Below, piece after piece: positions 22,140 to 34,613 of a DNA stretch of 64,000 nucleotides; within the stretch, counting starts at the first letter, position 1, and each line of letters opens with the position of its first letter. Source of the stretch: Aristolochia californica (taxonomy: Eukaryota > Streptophyta > Magnoliopsida > Piperales > Aristolochiaceae). Position numbers and translations under genes: made by a program. The stretch covers positions 3,224,001-3,288,000 of the forward strand of contig JARWKL010000010.1 in the NCBI GenBank assembly GCA_029961685.1. Direction: 5' to 3'. Below the pieces are notes generated by a model. The model was not told where the DNA came from, searched no databases, and saw only the letters and a list, made by a program, of their open reading frames with translations.

Positions 22140-23390
22140 CCTTTTTCCAACAAAGTTTGAATTTCTTGTTTATAAATAAATATTTTCCAGTTAATCCACT
22201 AGTTGAGAAATTATGTAGACTCTGAAACCTACAAATGCTACCTTGACTCTCCCATAAGTTTTACAAATTATTCTCAATCGTCTGAGCATCAATCTGTAGA
22301 CTTGAAGGTACCAAAGCCTCACTTGCCTTCTTGGTCATACCATGGGAGAACCAAGGCACCACAAGGATCAAAGAGAGCCAAGGCTCTCTTAACTCTATGC
22401 ACCCTTCCTTTTTCTTAAGCTGGACTATTTGCTTCTTAACTCATTTTCTTTTCTGAGTCTCTACTTCCTGTTATTTTCAACTTAAAGTTTTTAAAAATAT
22501 ATTTCACTCAAATTGCAACAGTAGTTTACTGATTCACCATGTTGTTATATGTATACACAACACATCCTTCAATCTAAACTTCACAAACCTATTACACAGG
22601 ATCTATCAAGAAAGAAAGAGATGCAGATAAGCCGATCAAAATTTGTTTTACAGTCAATCAAGCATATACTCTCATACAGTTCGTTATAGGCAAGAACTGA
22701 AACAGTCAACCTTTTTCATTATTGTCGATGGTGTGTATAAAAAATGCATCCTACCCTTGATGCCAACGTGTGGTGATAGAATACCCTGCAATCAGGCACC
22801 TTACCGGACTTACTAAGTTGATCTTAATTTGATTTACAGTTAATCAAGCACATGTTCTCATACAGTTCACTGTAGCTAAGAATTGAAACAGTTACTACTG
22901 ACAACTCCCACCTGATTCCCATCAACCCTATTTAATTAACATTAAAAATCAGATGTGAAATGGGTAAAATGAAGTAATCCATTTTCAAATCTGTCCAATA
23001 ATTTCTCCTACTTACAGTTATTAGGAAGCATTATGTTATGTCCACTGAAGTTGGTACATGACTGCAACCAGCCACAATCCTTTGGATTATTACAAGCAAA
23101 CTGTTTCTATTTAATCTCCATTGCAACAGTATACAAAAACATCCATTCTTAATAGCAATCAAGAAAATTGAAAATTTAAGCACCTATACTTAATTAGCAC
23201 CCATATTAATATCTGAAAATCTTTCTACTGAAATCAAATCATTGTTTTTTTCTGACATAAATGATGCAAGATTAATAGCAGAATTCATATTAGTACAGTG
23301 AAAAAGAAATCTAAAATTCCTAAAATTACAGGTTAATATAACAAGGACATTATATTGAAAATCATACATCACATGAATTGAATTATAAGC
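22140..23390. other. Intergenic, with a diverged ~190-bp-spaced repeat
   Basis: No gene is supported. A block reading TTTACAGT.AATCAAGCA...CTCATACAGTTC occurs at about 22650 and again at about 22840, indicating an old duplication. The 3' UTR of the gene ending at 23391 lies at the right end. Confidence 0.45.
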
Positions 23391-26300
23391 TTAGAAGCAA
23401 GGTACATTCTCTGCTGTCGTGACCATATTGGATGTGGAGTAAATTGAAGCAGCCGCTGCCCTAACTGCACATTCTCTTTCCAATGCCTCTGCTATATTTG
23501 ATCTTTTTAGAGCAAAAAAATAAAGAAAGTTAGTTGTTTCACCAAGGCAGTAAAAGTATATGCGAACACCAAATGGCTTAATTGGATTTCTTTGTCAGTA
23601 TTGCAAAAGAAAGCCAGAATTACCCTACCTAGAATCAGCATCTATTGAGCCTAATGGCTGAAGAATTCCTGCACCCGGAACGTTAACAAATTGTAGTCCC
23701 TGCTCACAATGCTCTTGCATTTCCTTAACTTGCCTCAACCAGTTCTCCTGAATGGTCAGAGTATCCCAGATTATGTATATCCAATTAACATAATCAAAGC
23801 AGAGAAACATAAAGCCATTGAATTACTGAGCTATGTATCACAAAGCAACAGTGAACCTGGTCAAAATTGTTAGACTCACTAGATTTTTTCCCTCTTCAGA
23901 GAGAGCCTTTTCCATCTGAGTGAAAATGGACCTCCATCCTGCCATGTGCATATCTGATCCAGAGGGTTGTCCATTATATGAGTCATTCTCTTGGTTAGAC
24001 ATGGACTGCTGAGACATGAGAAAAGGTAATTCTGTTTGAATCGTGGTCCTGACACGCTTCTTACTACGTTTCAGAGCTGAAAACATACCCAAGAACTCGT
24101 TCAATAGGATATTGAAATATTCTCTTTATATACATAAACTTTTCATTAGCAAGACACACTGTTCAGAAACAGAAATAAAGTGACCATTGCCTGCTAGACG
24201 TCCTCTGAAATCCTGGTAAACAAGTTCCAGCCATTGAGAAGCAACAGTTGCAGCTAAAAATGGAACACAAACTCCAATTAGGCCACAATTCTTAATCCAT
24301 TTTAAAAACTAATTTAAGAAAACTACCTGTCATGTAAAAGAAAAGGCTACCTATTTGTTACTTATTCCTTGTGTCTTCACGTATCTACTACTGGCATAAA
24401 ATGAATTCAAAAACCAAAAGAACCAACCACAGACATTTGATCTTGAATTAACAAACCTTTAACAGAGAGAGAAGTTATGCTGTCTTGGTTTGCTGAGAAC
24501 TCCTCACTGGACAAGCAACTCACATTATCTGAAGATGCCATTTTCATAGTAAGCCTCCTTTGATCACATTTTGAGGTGAAATTTGCCCCAAAGGAAGGTT
24601 CAGGAAACCTACCCACTGCTACCTTTGATGAGCGGAACCCCCTCCTGTCATCTGAGCTAGAAAGCATGGATACTCTATTTACATGTATTGGGTCTCCATC
24701 ACCTGTTTGTCTACTTCTTGCTGCATTTGCATATTCAACATCCTTGGAACTACCCTTAATAATAGGTTCATTATCTTCTTTTTTTGAAAGACTCACTGAC
24801 CGCTTCTGAGTTTGGCAGTTAGGCTTCTCAGATCTCACAAGTGCTTCAATGATAGAGTGAACCTGTTTACTATTCCTGACATGGTTTATAATCCCGGGAT
24901 TCAAACCACTCAGCAGCCCACTGGGAGCTGCAATCTTTGTGAATCTATTTACCTGTTCTCTCTTAGCAAGTTCTATTTTTTTCTTGAAGGCATCATTTTT
25001 ACTTTTCTTTGAAGGGCCATGCTGCTTTGGAATAGGTATGCCTCCATGTGAAGAAGAAAGGAATCCATTTTGTTTCATAGTTTTCCACAGTTTCAATGGT
25101 TCATTATCCTCCAAAGGGCCTGTGCAACTTCCACACTCTGAAGTCTCTATGGATTTCACATGACCCAAAGTTTTGTACGGGTAAAATGGATTTTGGTCTA
25201 ACACATTGGGAACATCTTCAGAATTAAGATCCAACCCAAAGCCTGATGAGTGGGACACGTTGAGGTCAAGGTCTCTCTTTTCAACTTTCCGTGGTAAAGA
25301 TGGTCCGCAGACATTGCTAGCATGTGCCAATGTGACATCACAACTAGAATCACTAATAAGATGGATTTTGGTTGATGGAGGTTTTCCATCCTCATTAGTG
25401 CTTGCAGCTTGGCTGAGCCTTAAGAAGGCAGCAGCCTCCAAAAGAGAGAAAGAATCCCTCTCATTAGCTCCTGTCTGTACGGATCTGGCTCCCAGGGATG
25501 CTTCCACTTTAGTTGTGGGAGGACCACAAACTGTGGTTTCATCAATTATGGCTGAAGATTCCAAATAACTGCTCTCAATCTCTGCCAGACAAGACAACCA
25601 CTTAAATTATATATTATGGCAACTCTGAAGATAAATGTACCAAAACATAAAAAACCAAAAATGCTTTATCGTTATTACTTTGGATAATAATGACAAAAAA
25701 AATTGAATGGTATTCTTGCTACAAGACAAGCTCTTTCTTTAGAGTAAATGCCACTCTAAGTCACATTAAACTGGCCTTGACTTCTACCAGAATCATGGTT
25801 AGCCTGATACAATAATCTTCACCTCTTGATGTGTCACATGTTCCATGTGAAACAATCAAAATCTGATAAATATTCAGATAATATTTCAGGAATCAAAACA
25901 AAATTTTAAGAATAGCAAGAATTACAAATAATGGAGCAACAATAACTAAAGATGTACACAAATACTGAAAACAAGAATGAGAAGCATGTGCAGTAAGTTA
26001 AATCACCAATAATCCTATAAGGCATTCACCATAGGATTTTAGTTTGAATTTGGAATCAAGTCATAACTTTGTTCACCTCTTTTCTGACCACTAATATGCA
26101 TGCTTTTAAGTAACTAACTTTATTTTAAGCCCTAACGTAATTAATTTCGTTCAGAATATTCAAATGGAGTGTCCTCTTGGTTTACTTAGAAAAATGTTCT
26201 CTATAGTTTTCTAAGAATGTCCAAGTAAGGCTTGAAGTGATTGATGCCTCAGAGTCTGCCCAATATCAGAATTTCTCCCATCTAATTTAGTTCAAGTGAC

Positions 26301-27132
26301 AAAAGTAGCAAATTAACTGAGCTAGAGTTTTTTGACATTCATAACTTCTGAGTACAGTAGTATGCAGAGATGGCAATATAACACACTGAAGATGCACAAT
26401 TGATGTGGGGTATCAGACTCATATTTCACACAACAAAAAGGAAAGGCAAATTAAGAAAATTATTAGAAAAGCTACACCTACAATGATCGCCAAAAGTTTT
26501 TTAACATCCATAACGTCAAACTGCAGTAATATATGCAGATATGGCAGTATAACACTCTGACAATGCACTACTTGATTAGACTCAAATATCACATAATAAC
26601 CATATGGTAAGAAAATTTGCTTGCACCAAAAAGAAATCATCAATAGAAAGAAGCTTTATAACCCAAAGAAGCAAAAAAATTTTAAAATGTGGAACTCAAA
26701 AATTCGTCATCTATCACTTCTTTCCCATGACAGCTCAAAAACCATTCGAAGCAACAATCATCAGAAACGAACAGTTTGTGAACAAAACGAAGACATAGGT
26801 AAGTTAGTCCCCATGCAAATTCGATATGCAGCAGAAGGTAAATAGATATATCTCCTTAATAAATTCCATAATAATCAAACTAATCCGAAGCATTACCTTT
26901 AGACCGTAACACAGAGTCCAGATCTCGCAATTTGATCCTCTTCCGACTTGTCTCCGATGTCTGTCTCGGATCGGAAGCAATTCGCTTTTCCGCCTACAAA
27001 CAAAACCCAGTAGACATAATACTTTAATCACCATTATAAGTATAATAACACACGATTCATTAACCAGAGGACAAAACTTGAGGTAAGAAATAAAGAACTA
27101 ACTTTAGAAGGAGATCTAAATCCAGAATCCAT
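23391..27132 (-). CDS. Conserved plant protein of unknown function, seven exons
   Basis: Exons by splice signals and phase: 27132-27103, 26993-26897, 25581-24457, 24253-24191, 24076-23880, 23747-23629, 23502-23391. They sum to 1,743 nt, 580 residues, all in frame. The start MDSGFRSPSK is followed by a basic patch (SRKRIKLRDLDSVLR), two LDLN motifs near residues 147 and 160, and a conserved-looking Lys-rich then hydrophobic block at about 234-297 (KKKIELAKREQVNRF, PSGLLSGLNPGIINHV). The C-terminus has the QWLELVYQDFRGRLA and NWLRQVKEMQEHCEQGL helices and an Ala-rich tail. It resembles an uncharacterised plant nuclear family (I recall similar Arabidopsis proteins such as At5g16030, but could not check). 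LDLN can act as an EAR-type repression motif; that role is only suggested. Intron 4 (24190-24077) appears to use a GC donor. A telo-box lies upstream of the start. Confidence 0.75.
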
Positions 27133-27299
27133 TCGATCAATTTATTAATCAAACAAGAACCATCAACCTTGTACTGTCAGATGTAGATCTATGGTATGGA
27201 ACGAGAAAACCATTTACCAACAAGGAAGATTGATCAGATTCATATCCGAGAAATCTTTCAGCGGATAGGATAAGGGGAAGAAAGAAATGGGGGGATCAA

Positions 27300-27311
27300 G
27301 TTAGGGTTTTT
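27300..27311 (-). promoter_or_regulatory. Telo-box (AAACCCTAA) in the 5' region
   Basis: The minus strand reads TAAAAACCCTAAC about 170 bp upstream of the start codon of the seven-exon gene. Telo-boxes are common near transcription starts of plant housekeeping genes. It is a short motif and could be fortuitous. Confidence 0.45.
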
Positions 27312-28289
27312 ATGATTCGTGGGAGGGATTTAAATGTCGATGACCGCGCTGAGTGAGGCGTTGTTTTATGGTTTTGTTGCCATTTGGCCTCCCTAACGGT
27401 GGGGTTTTATGAGCAATTCGAACTCTTTCAAATTCAAACGGGAGAAAGGAAGGAGCGCGTGAGATCCCAAAAGAGGACTCATAGACCGTTCAATTTAAAC
27501 GTGAGTGGGAAAAAAAGAGCGGGCATATCTGGACCGTCCACATGATAAGAATTAAGAATGTTATGCCTTTCTGCCCCTCCCAGGCATGTCCTATCTTTTA
27601 CAACTAACTCAAAATCTCATAACTTTCAATAATTTAATTCAAAAAACATTTCGTATTAGTATAAATATTATAATTAGTATAAATGAAATTTATTAATAAA
27701 ATAGATTTTTAATAAAATAAATAAATAAATAGGACATGTCAAACGCCTAACCAATACAACCCAAAAACTGGTTTACGGCCTACGCTAGCAGCCGATGCCA
27801 TGTCAAACTCCTAGTCAATACTACCCAAAAAACCGATCTGTTAGATAGTAAAAAACAAGTACTTAACCCAGACCACAAACTCTAACAAGACATTCATACT
27901 ATTATAACTTATAATAAATTATAAATATTTTTAGTTAGTATATTTATAGTTAGTTGACATAAATTTAGTATCAATTATTCTGGTTATAAAATATATATTT
28001 TTTAATTTAATAATATAAATTTGAATTTTAAAGATAACTTAGAATTCAATTCACATTTATTTTATAGAATTAAATATTTTAAATAATAAAAATATATCAA
28101 ATAAGTATATGATTAAATTAATTTAAGTAATAATATAATTTTTAAGTAAATAAAAAGAATATTAGTTTTTCATTATAAATCAAATCGTATTTACTTTATT
28201 TACAACCACCAATAAATAATCATAAAATTTTCAAATTATTTACATAAAAAATAGAGAATAATAAAAAAATTTTTATCAAATAGGCATAA

Positions 28290-28810
28290 TTTAAATTTTA
28301 GATAAATAATAATTTTATAATATTTAATTAATTTTATTTTGATAAGATAAATTTTGAATTAATATAAAAAATTGAATTTCATTAACAAATTAAATTCATA
28401 AGTAATTAAGTAATTGATCATTTAAATTTTAGATAAATAATAATTTTATAATATTTAATTAATTTTATTTTGATAAGATAAAATTTTAATTAATATAAAA
28501 AATTGAATTTCATTAACAAATTAAATTCATAAGTAATTAAGTAATTGATAATTTAAATTTTAGATAAATAATAATTTTATAATATTTAATTAATTTTATT
28601 TTGATAAGATTAAATTTTAATTAATATAAAAAATTGAATTTCATTAACAAATTAAATTCATAAGTAATTAAGTAATTGATAATTTAAATTTTAGATAAAT
28701 AATAATTTTATAATATTTAATTAATTTTATTTTGATAAGATAAATTTTGAATTAATATAAAAAATTGAATTTGATTAGCAAATTAAATTCATAAGTAATT
28801 AAGTGATAAT
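28290..28810. repeat. AT-rich tandem array, 4 x 131 bp
   Basis: Units starting TTTAAATTTTAGATAAATAA begin at 28290, 28421, 28552 and 28683. They differ by only a few bases (for instance TAAATTTTGA against TAAAATTTTA), so the array is recent. The last unit fades at about 28805. A weak fifth copy is not evident. Confidence 0.95.
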
Positions 28811-28975
28811 TATTATTTTTTAATCAATTTTAATAAAATATTGAACTAATAAATAATAATAATAATAATAAAAGAAGAAGGAAAGTGAATGAAAGGAGGT
28901 CAGCCAACAGAGTAGATAACACTACTCGCGCTAGCCGCGAGCCTCCGTAGCATTTGTCGTCAGCTAAGCAGAGCT

Positions 28976-28992
28976 GCATATTTAAACCCTAA
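28976..28992 (+). promoter_or_regulatory. TATA-like element and telo-box of SWC6
   Basis: GCATATTTAAACCCTAA combines a TATA-like ATATTTAAA with the telo-box AAACCCTAA, about 210 bp before the start codon. This fits a broadly expressed gene. The transcription start is not defined by sequence alone. Confidence 0.4.
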
Positions 28993-29197
28993 AATTCGCA
29001 TAGATATGGCAGTCGACAGCTATTGATTTCTTCCCTTCTCGTCTGTCACTGCACCACAGGAATCCCTTCACTTTCTAGGTATTAGCATTATCTTTCTCTG
29101 TATTTTATATATTCCTTATGAATTTCTGTTCAAAATGGAGAATTTTCTGTGTCGTTTCTGCTAAAGTTCATATCAGAGTCTCTTTTACTAGAGAAAA

Positions 29198-31676
29198 ATG
29201 GATGACGAGAATGCTGGATCGTTTCGCCGTATGTCTAGCCGCAACCGTAAGGTTGCTCCGAAAATGGCAGCGGCTCTAGCAAGTAGCGATAATCGGACTC
29301 AGGTTTGTGCTGCTTTTGTTTCTCATGAAATTTGATATTTTGTGTTGTTCTTTTCCTGTTTTCTCAATGAGACCTTCTCGTAATTTTTACACTAATATAT
29401 CGGCGGCTGGCTTTGTATATTTATGATTTGGATGAATCTACGGCATCTGGCTATCCATTTGGATCTGTTTAAAAGAGTAATTTGTACAAAAAAAAAAAAG
29501 TGTCACTACCATTTGTCTTAGCTAATTCCGAAGATGTTGAAAGTATTTTGATATATCGACGATTAATATGTACGGAGGTGTTAGTATGTTAGGATTTTTT
29601 TTTCTGGATTCTACTATTAATGTATAAGATTCTGGAATAATTTTTTTGAATATAGGATTCTATAATTAGTGTGATTGCTGGAATTCATAGTTAATGTACT
29701 GGATTTAAATAATTGGCATCAATATCGGATGAATAAAATAAATAATATCATAATTATTGTTTTAAAATCTTTGTGGTATAATTAAATATTTTTATTACTA
29801 AATAATTATATTTGTTCTAATTCAATCTGTTTTGACATATTATTTTAAACTGTAACATTAAAATGTTTAATTTATAGATGTTATATATTTTATCTATTTA
29901 TTAATCTATATATATATATATATATGTATAAAAGAGGAGGGTGAATCGCCCATCTCCTTGTTCTATTTGAAGAGTAGCAAATGCTCTCCTCACTCCATCC
30001 ACCTCTTGCTTCTCTCAAAGGGTGAAGGAGGTGTCTTCCTTCCTTCCCGTTGATGAGAAGGGTGGGTGAGGAGGGGGATGCCCCCTTTCCCCCTTTTTGC
30101 TTCCATCCTAGAGGAGGGTTGCCCTCCTTCTGATTAAAAAAAGGAGGGAGATGGCTCGCCTCCACCCAAAAAAAAAAGTGGAGGGTTGCTGCCCTCTTCC
30201 TCCCCACGGACGAGGATCCACTGGGCAGAGGAAGGAGGATGGCAACATCCTGGTATTTTTTTTCTTTTTATCTAGTTTAATCCCTCTTTATGATTTACAT
30301 CTTCCATCTGGAATTTTATTTGAGTTCCTGGAGATTCGAATGGGTATTCTAGACACACAAACTCTAAAATCTGGAGTTGGATTTCAATTCTTAAAGAATT
30401 CTAGACACTAACCCCCCTCCCTTATGTCTTAATTCTGTCCATACTGTGGTGATGTAAAACTAAACTTGCTCATCTATTATTGATTCAGGCAGCTCTCGCT
30501 CGTCTTGAAGCATTGGAAAATGACAATGCCGCAGTTGAACTTGTAGAGGCCAATGATGACGAAGATGCATCACTTGATGATGAGGACCAAGGTCTCCATC
30601 TTATTTGCGTTTTTTTTTTTAACAATTTCTCTTTTTCTTCATGATTTTGACATGAATGTCAATTGGATTGTGAATAAGAGACTCGCAGCTGATAACTGCC
30701 CAATTCTCAAAAGTTTTCAGGGAGCATTCTCAGTAAAAACGTGTGAGAAACAGGGATTTCATTCGTATGGTCTTAGCTGAATCCTCTATGGTTAGTAGCA
30801 TCAAAGTGATGTTTTGTCTGCAAAGCAATGCATCTACTTGAACTGTGTCTATGAAACTATTTCTTGATCAATGTCTTTGCATGTACAATTCAAAATGAAT
30901 TATAATTTGTTAGTGTTTAATATCTTTATTTCCGTTGGGCATGAAACCTTCTGCATGATGACCCACCCAGGAGCCAGGGAGGTGGTAGATGAATGCGGGC
31001 ACCATCTTGAATAATATTCGTGCATTCATGCTCTGTCGCTTCCACGAAATGGTGGTCCTTTTGGCGTGCTTATATTTTCTCCTCCATTGGTCAACATTCA
31101 TCACATCTCCCATGTGCATTAACCCTCTATTGCACATGCTACAGGTTGTTGACTTTGTTTACTTGTATATTGGCAACAGTTGCAGGCAAGGTGGCTACCG
31201 GGCAATAACCACTGAATCTTACATTTTGGATGTTTAGCTTCTGGCTGCTGATAATAACTTTAACTGCTTTCTTTGTAGGATACATACAGAAAAGGCAATC
31301 CAAGAGCACAAAGCGGAAGACAAGGCAGGCGAAAGCACTTGAAAATGCAAAGAAGGCACCTCGAACTTTCGTGGAGCTCTTACAAGATGTAAGAGATTAT
31401 GAACTTCTCTGCTTTGGGTTGTTGATTACAAAGCCATACATTAACTAATCATTTCTTTCTTTCTATCAATAGGCGAATCTTGAAACCCTGCCTCCATATG
31501 TTCCATCATATTTAAGGGCCACAGTTGGTCCTCCTAGCTCAACGTCTCGACGCCATTTCTGCACAGTTTGTGGGTATGCTGCAAAGTATACATGTGTGAG
31601 ATGTGGTGTGCGCTTCTGCTCATCTCGTTGCCAGGTGATACACAATGATACCAGATGCTTAAAATTTGTTGCATGA
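29198..31676 (+). CDS. SWC6: SWR1 complex subunit 6, HIT-type zinc finger protein
   Basis: Four exons, 29198-29302, 30489-30591, 31279-31388 and 31473-31676, give 173 residues with GT-AG introns and consistent phases. This is the plant SWC6/SEF protein, a small subunit of the SWR1 remodeller that replaces H2A with H2A.Z; in Arabidopsis it is needed for FLC expression and normal flowering time. The N-terminus (FRRMSSRNRKVAPKMAAAL) and acidic segment (ANDDEDASLDDED) precede a basic stretch (KRQSKSTKRKTRQAKA). The C-terminal HIT finger has all ligands: Cys136, Cys139, Cys147, Cys150, Cys155, Cys159, His163 and Cys168. Length matches the family. Intron 1 (1.2 kb) carries a GA/CT-rich insertion-like segment. 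Nuclear location follows from its complex. Confidence 0.95.
29900..30260. repeat. TA microsatellite and GGA/CCT-rich segment in SWC6 intron 1
   Basis: A (TA)n run at 29908-29925 is followed by about 330 bp of purine- or pyrimidine-rich sequence with repeated GGAGGGTTGC and GCCCTCCTTC words, unlike the AT-rich intron around it. It looks like an inserted or expanded segment, but no terminal repeats or target duplication were found. Confidence 0.5.
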
Positions 31677-31679
31677 GGA

Positions 31680-32084
31680 TTTACTCTTCTGCTGAAGGTC
31701 TTTCTTGGTCCCTTCAACCTGCAAGATGGTTTCTCATGTTCAACATTTACAGTCTGTACTAAATTGTTCAAATATATGAGCAATATCGTATTTAGTTTGT
31801 TACTGCCATTGACAATGATTTCCCAAAAACAAGGAACCTTAGGAATCAAGAACATAAAAGAACATAAAAGAACCTACTAGAAGTTGGGTGTGAAAAATAT
31901 GTGATTTGGGGAGAAAATAGAAGAGGAAAAAGAATTTTGGAAGAGGACCAACTTTGTTGTTTTGGAATCCAAGCCAGAAAGGCCGTCTAGTTTCTTTATA
32001 ATCAGGGTTTAAGTAAAAATTTATAAAAAGATAAAAATGCCCTTCTATACTCAAAATTACATCTCTTAAAATACATGTCTAAAT
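31680..32084. other. 3' flank of SWC6 and approach to the copia remnant
   Basis: This holds the SWC6 3' UTR, then sequence that may be the outer part of the left copia LTR. The exact LTR limit could not be placed. Confidence 0.4.
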
Positions 32085-32268
32085 TGAATGAAAATTTAAT
32101 TAAAGATATAATAAGATATTCTCAATCTAATAGCCATACTATAAAAGAAAAATGTAATATGAAAATATGATAAATGACCAAAATACCCGTGGACTTGTAT
32201 TTTAATACTCTCTTTCAAGCTGGAGAGTAGAATTTCTAATAAAGTGACAATCTATATGTTTCATTCTA

Positions 32269-33410
32269 TCATGGATTACAGGGTTGTTGGTAATAAAAAT
32301 GGTTGTCTAGACAATTTATAATCATTGGGTCAAATAATTTAAAACCAAACTCAGGAAGCACAAACTTAAGGTACATAATCTCACTAACTTTATGGGCCAT
32401 TGCTTGATACTTGGCCTTTGCACTTGACCTAGCCATAACTATATGTTTCTTTTTTTTCCCCCTAACTAGGTTGTTTCTAACAAAACAACAATAGCCTGAT
32501 GTAGAATGTTTATCCATCTTACACCCAACATAATCGACATTAGAATACCCAGGTACATCAACTTTCCTGTTCTGAGTATACAGAAGACCCTTTTCCAGGT
32601 GCACCCTTCAAGTACTTCAAAATCCTTTGAGCAACTTCTACATGGACTTTCTGAGGATTTTCCATGAATCGGCTCAAAGCTCCCACGTAATTGTAGCTTA
32701 GATCAGTTTACTTACTAACCGACGATATTGAGTTTTATCTTTGAGTGTAGGACCCTGGGTGTCATGTGGATTATGATTAACTTCTATAGGGGTGTCTATT
32801 GGTTTAACACCTAATAGTTCATACTTCTGTAACATATCCAATATATATTTTCTCTGAGAAAGAACAATACCTCGTTTGCTACGAACGACTTCAATGTCAA
32901 TAAAGTACTTGAGAAAACCCAAATCATTTGTCTAAAAATGTGTGACCAGATATTGTTTAACTTTTGTAATACCATCAAGATCATTACCAAATATTACAAT
33001 GTCATCTACATAGACAACCAAAACCACCATATCAATATTCTTTTTAAGTAGGAACATAGAAGATCACGATGGCTGTTATAGAACCCAAACTGTAGTACCA
33101 TATTATTAAACTTTTCAAACCAGACCCGTGGACTCTGTTTAAGTCCATAAATAGTCTTCCGCAGCTTACACACCTTTCTTGTCTCCCCCCGAGCAGTATA
33201 CTTATGAGGTTGCTCCATATACATTTTCTCATGTAGATCACCATATAAAAATACATTCTTCACATCAAGTTGAAAGAGAGGCCAACCCTTAGTAACAACC
33301 ACATATATTAAGTTACGTACAGAATTAAGTCGGGCCACAAAAGAGAACGTCTCAAAAACGTTAACTCCAAAAGTCTACGTATACCCCTTCGCTACCAACC
33401 ATTTAATTTG
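32269..33410 (-). pseudogene. Copia RT (central part) and RNase H, minus strand
   Basis: In minus-strand order: LVAKGYT, ARLNSVRNLI, FQLDVKNVFLYGDLHEKMYM, KTIYGLKQSPRVWF, the catalytic YVDDIVIF at about 33010, GFLKYFIDIEV, SQRKYILDMLQ, then RNase H with DVPGYSNVDYVGC, TSGYCCFV and KYQAMAH. Several frameshifts and a stop after KGYT are present. Confidence 0.9.
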
Positions 33411-33479
33411 GTGCATGTGTTCATATATTTCGTATTGGCAATGGTTTGAAATATCTTAACCATAAATTTTCAGTATTTT

Positions 33480-34474
33480 GTGTTTATCATGGTATTACCC
33501 ATAAAAAATCATGCCCTTATATACCACAACAAGGTAGTTGAACGTAAAAATAGACATCTCCTTGAAGTTACAACGACATTATTACTGTATATGAATGTTC
33601 TTAAATCTTTTTCGGGAGTTGTAGTTTTAGCTTTGTGCTATTTGGTTAATCGTATGTCCACATCTGTTTTGAGTAGTTAAGTTCCTCTATAGGTTTTAAA
33701 GCCCAATTGTAATTGTTTGATGTGGTTCCTCGTATTTTTTTATGTACTTGTTTTGTTTATATGTTTGGAACTTTGGTTGATAAGTTGTCACATCGGTCTA
33801 TTAAATATGTTTTTTTGGGATATTTTCGTCGACAAAAAAGATACAAATGTTCTAATCCTATTTGATGAAAGACATGTGTCAATTGATGTGACCTTTTTTG
33901 AACATACTCTATATTTTTATCATCTACTGAGTTTCCTGTATTGCTTGAATTTCCTTCAAACAGTTTTGTTCATATTGTAGTTTTAGATATACCAGCTTCA
34001 TCGAATTTTTCATTGCCTCTTCACATTTACAATTGTCACTTTTTTGCTCCTGTAGTGCTTCCAGCAATTATCTCTACATAATTATCTTCTCATGATCCAC
34101 CAACTTCTTCATTGCCTACAGATCTTATTATCTCTTATTTGGACCTTCCTATTAGTCTACGAAAAGGTAAACGATTTTGTATTTCTCATCCTATATCAAA
34201 ATATGTCTCTTGATTTTTTTGTCCCTATCCTTCAAGTCATTTGATATGTCATTTATCTACTTCCCATATACTTCGTTCAATGTCGGAAGCTTTGTGCTCT
34301 CCGGAATGGAAACAAGCTATGGATGATAAAATGAGTCTTTTAGTGTCTCAGGGAACATGTCGTCTATGCGATCTACATGTAGGAGCAATTATTGTAAGGT
34401 GTCGATCGGTTTATACTATCAAATATAATGTTGATGGTTCTATGGAACGGTACAAAGCTCAGCTAGTAGTGTAG
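33480..34474 (+). pseudogene. Copia integrase end and RT start, plus strand
   Basis: Plus-strand frames give VVERKNRHLLEVTTTLLL and ALCYLVNRMSTSVL (the end of the copia integrase core; E of VERKNR is the third catalytic residue), then at 34270-34474 SPEWKQAMDDKMSLL and YTIKYNVDGSMERYKAQLVV, the N-terminal part of copia RT. The block stops at 34474, exactly where the minus-strand RT piece would continue. Confidence 0.85.
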
Positions 34475-34613
34475 ATCACCATATAGAAAAACCCGAAAAT
34501 TTAACTAAAGATCAAATAAAACATTATCTATCTAATAACCATACTATAAGAGAAAAATGTAATATAAAAAATATAAAAAATGATCAAAATACCCCTGAAT
34601 TTGTATTTTAACA

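Larger units (their letters stand above)
27133..29197. other. Divergent intergenic region between two genes
   Basis: This 2-kb region separates the minus-strand seven-exon gene from plus-strand SWC6. Gene-proximal ends are of normal composition. The middle (about 27600-28880) is very AT-rich and includes a 4 x 131-bp array. Near 27735 and 27800 a block (CATGTCAAAC.CCTA..CAATAC.ACCCAAAAA) is repeated once. No gene is seen. Confidence 0.6.
32085..34613 (-). mobile_element. Ty1/copia remnant with an internal inversion
   Basis: LTR-like sequence at about 32085-32207 matches 34486-34613 (shared ATACTATAA.AGAAAAATGTAATAT and AATACCC.TG.A.TTGTATTTTAA), so both ends lie in the window. Between them, RNase H and the middle of RT read on the minus strand (32269 to about 33410), while integrase and the start of RT read on the plus strand (about 33480-34474). 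The two RT pieces meet in protein terms around the words QLVV and LVAKGYT. The simplest reading is a copia element in which a ~1.07-kb block was inverted, with gag and protease lost. All frames are broken. Confidence 0.8.

Noticed and set aside
28290..28810. Centromeric satellite
   Set aside because: There are only four units, in a gene-rich setting next to two housekeeping genes.
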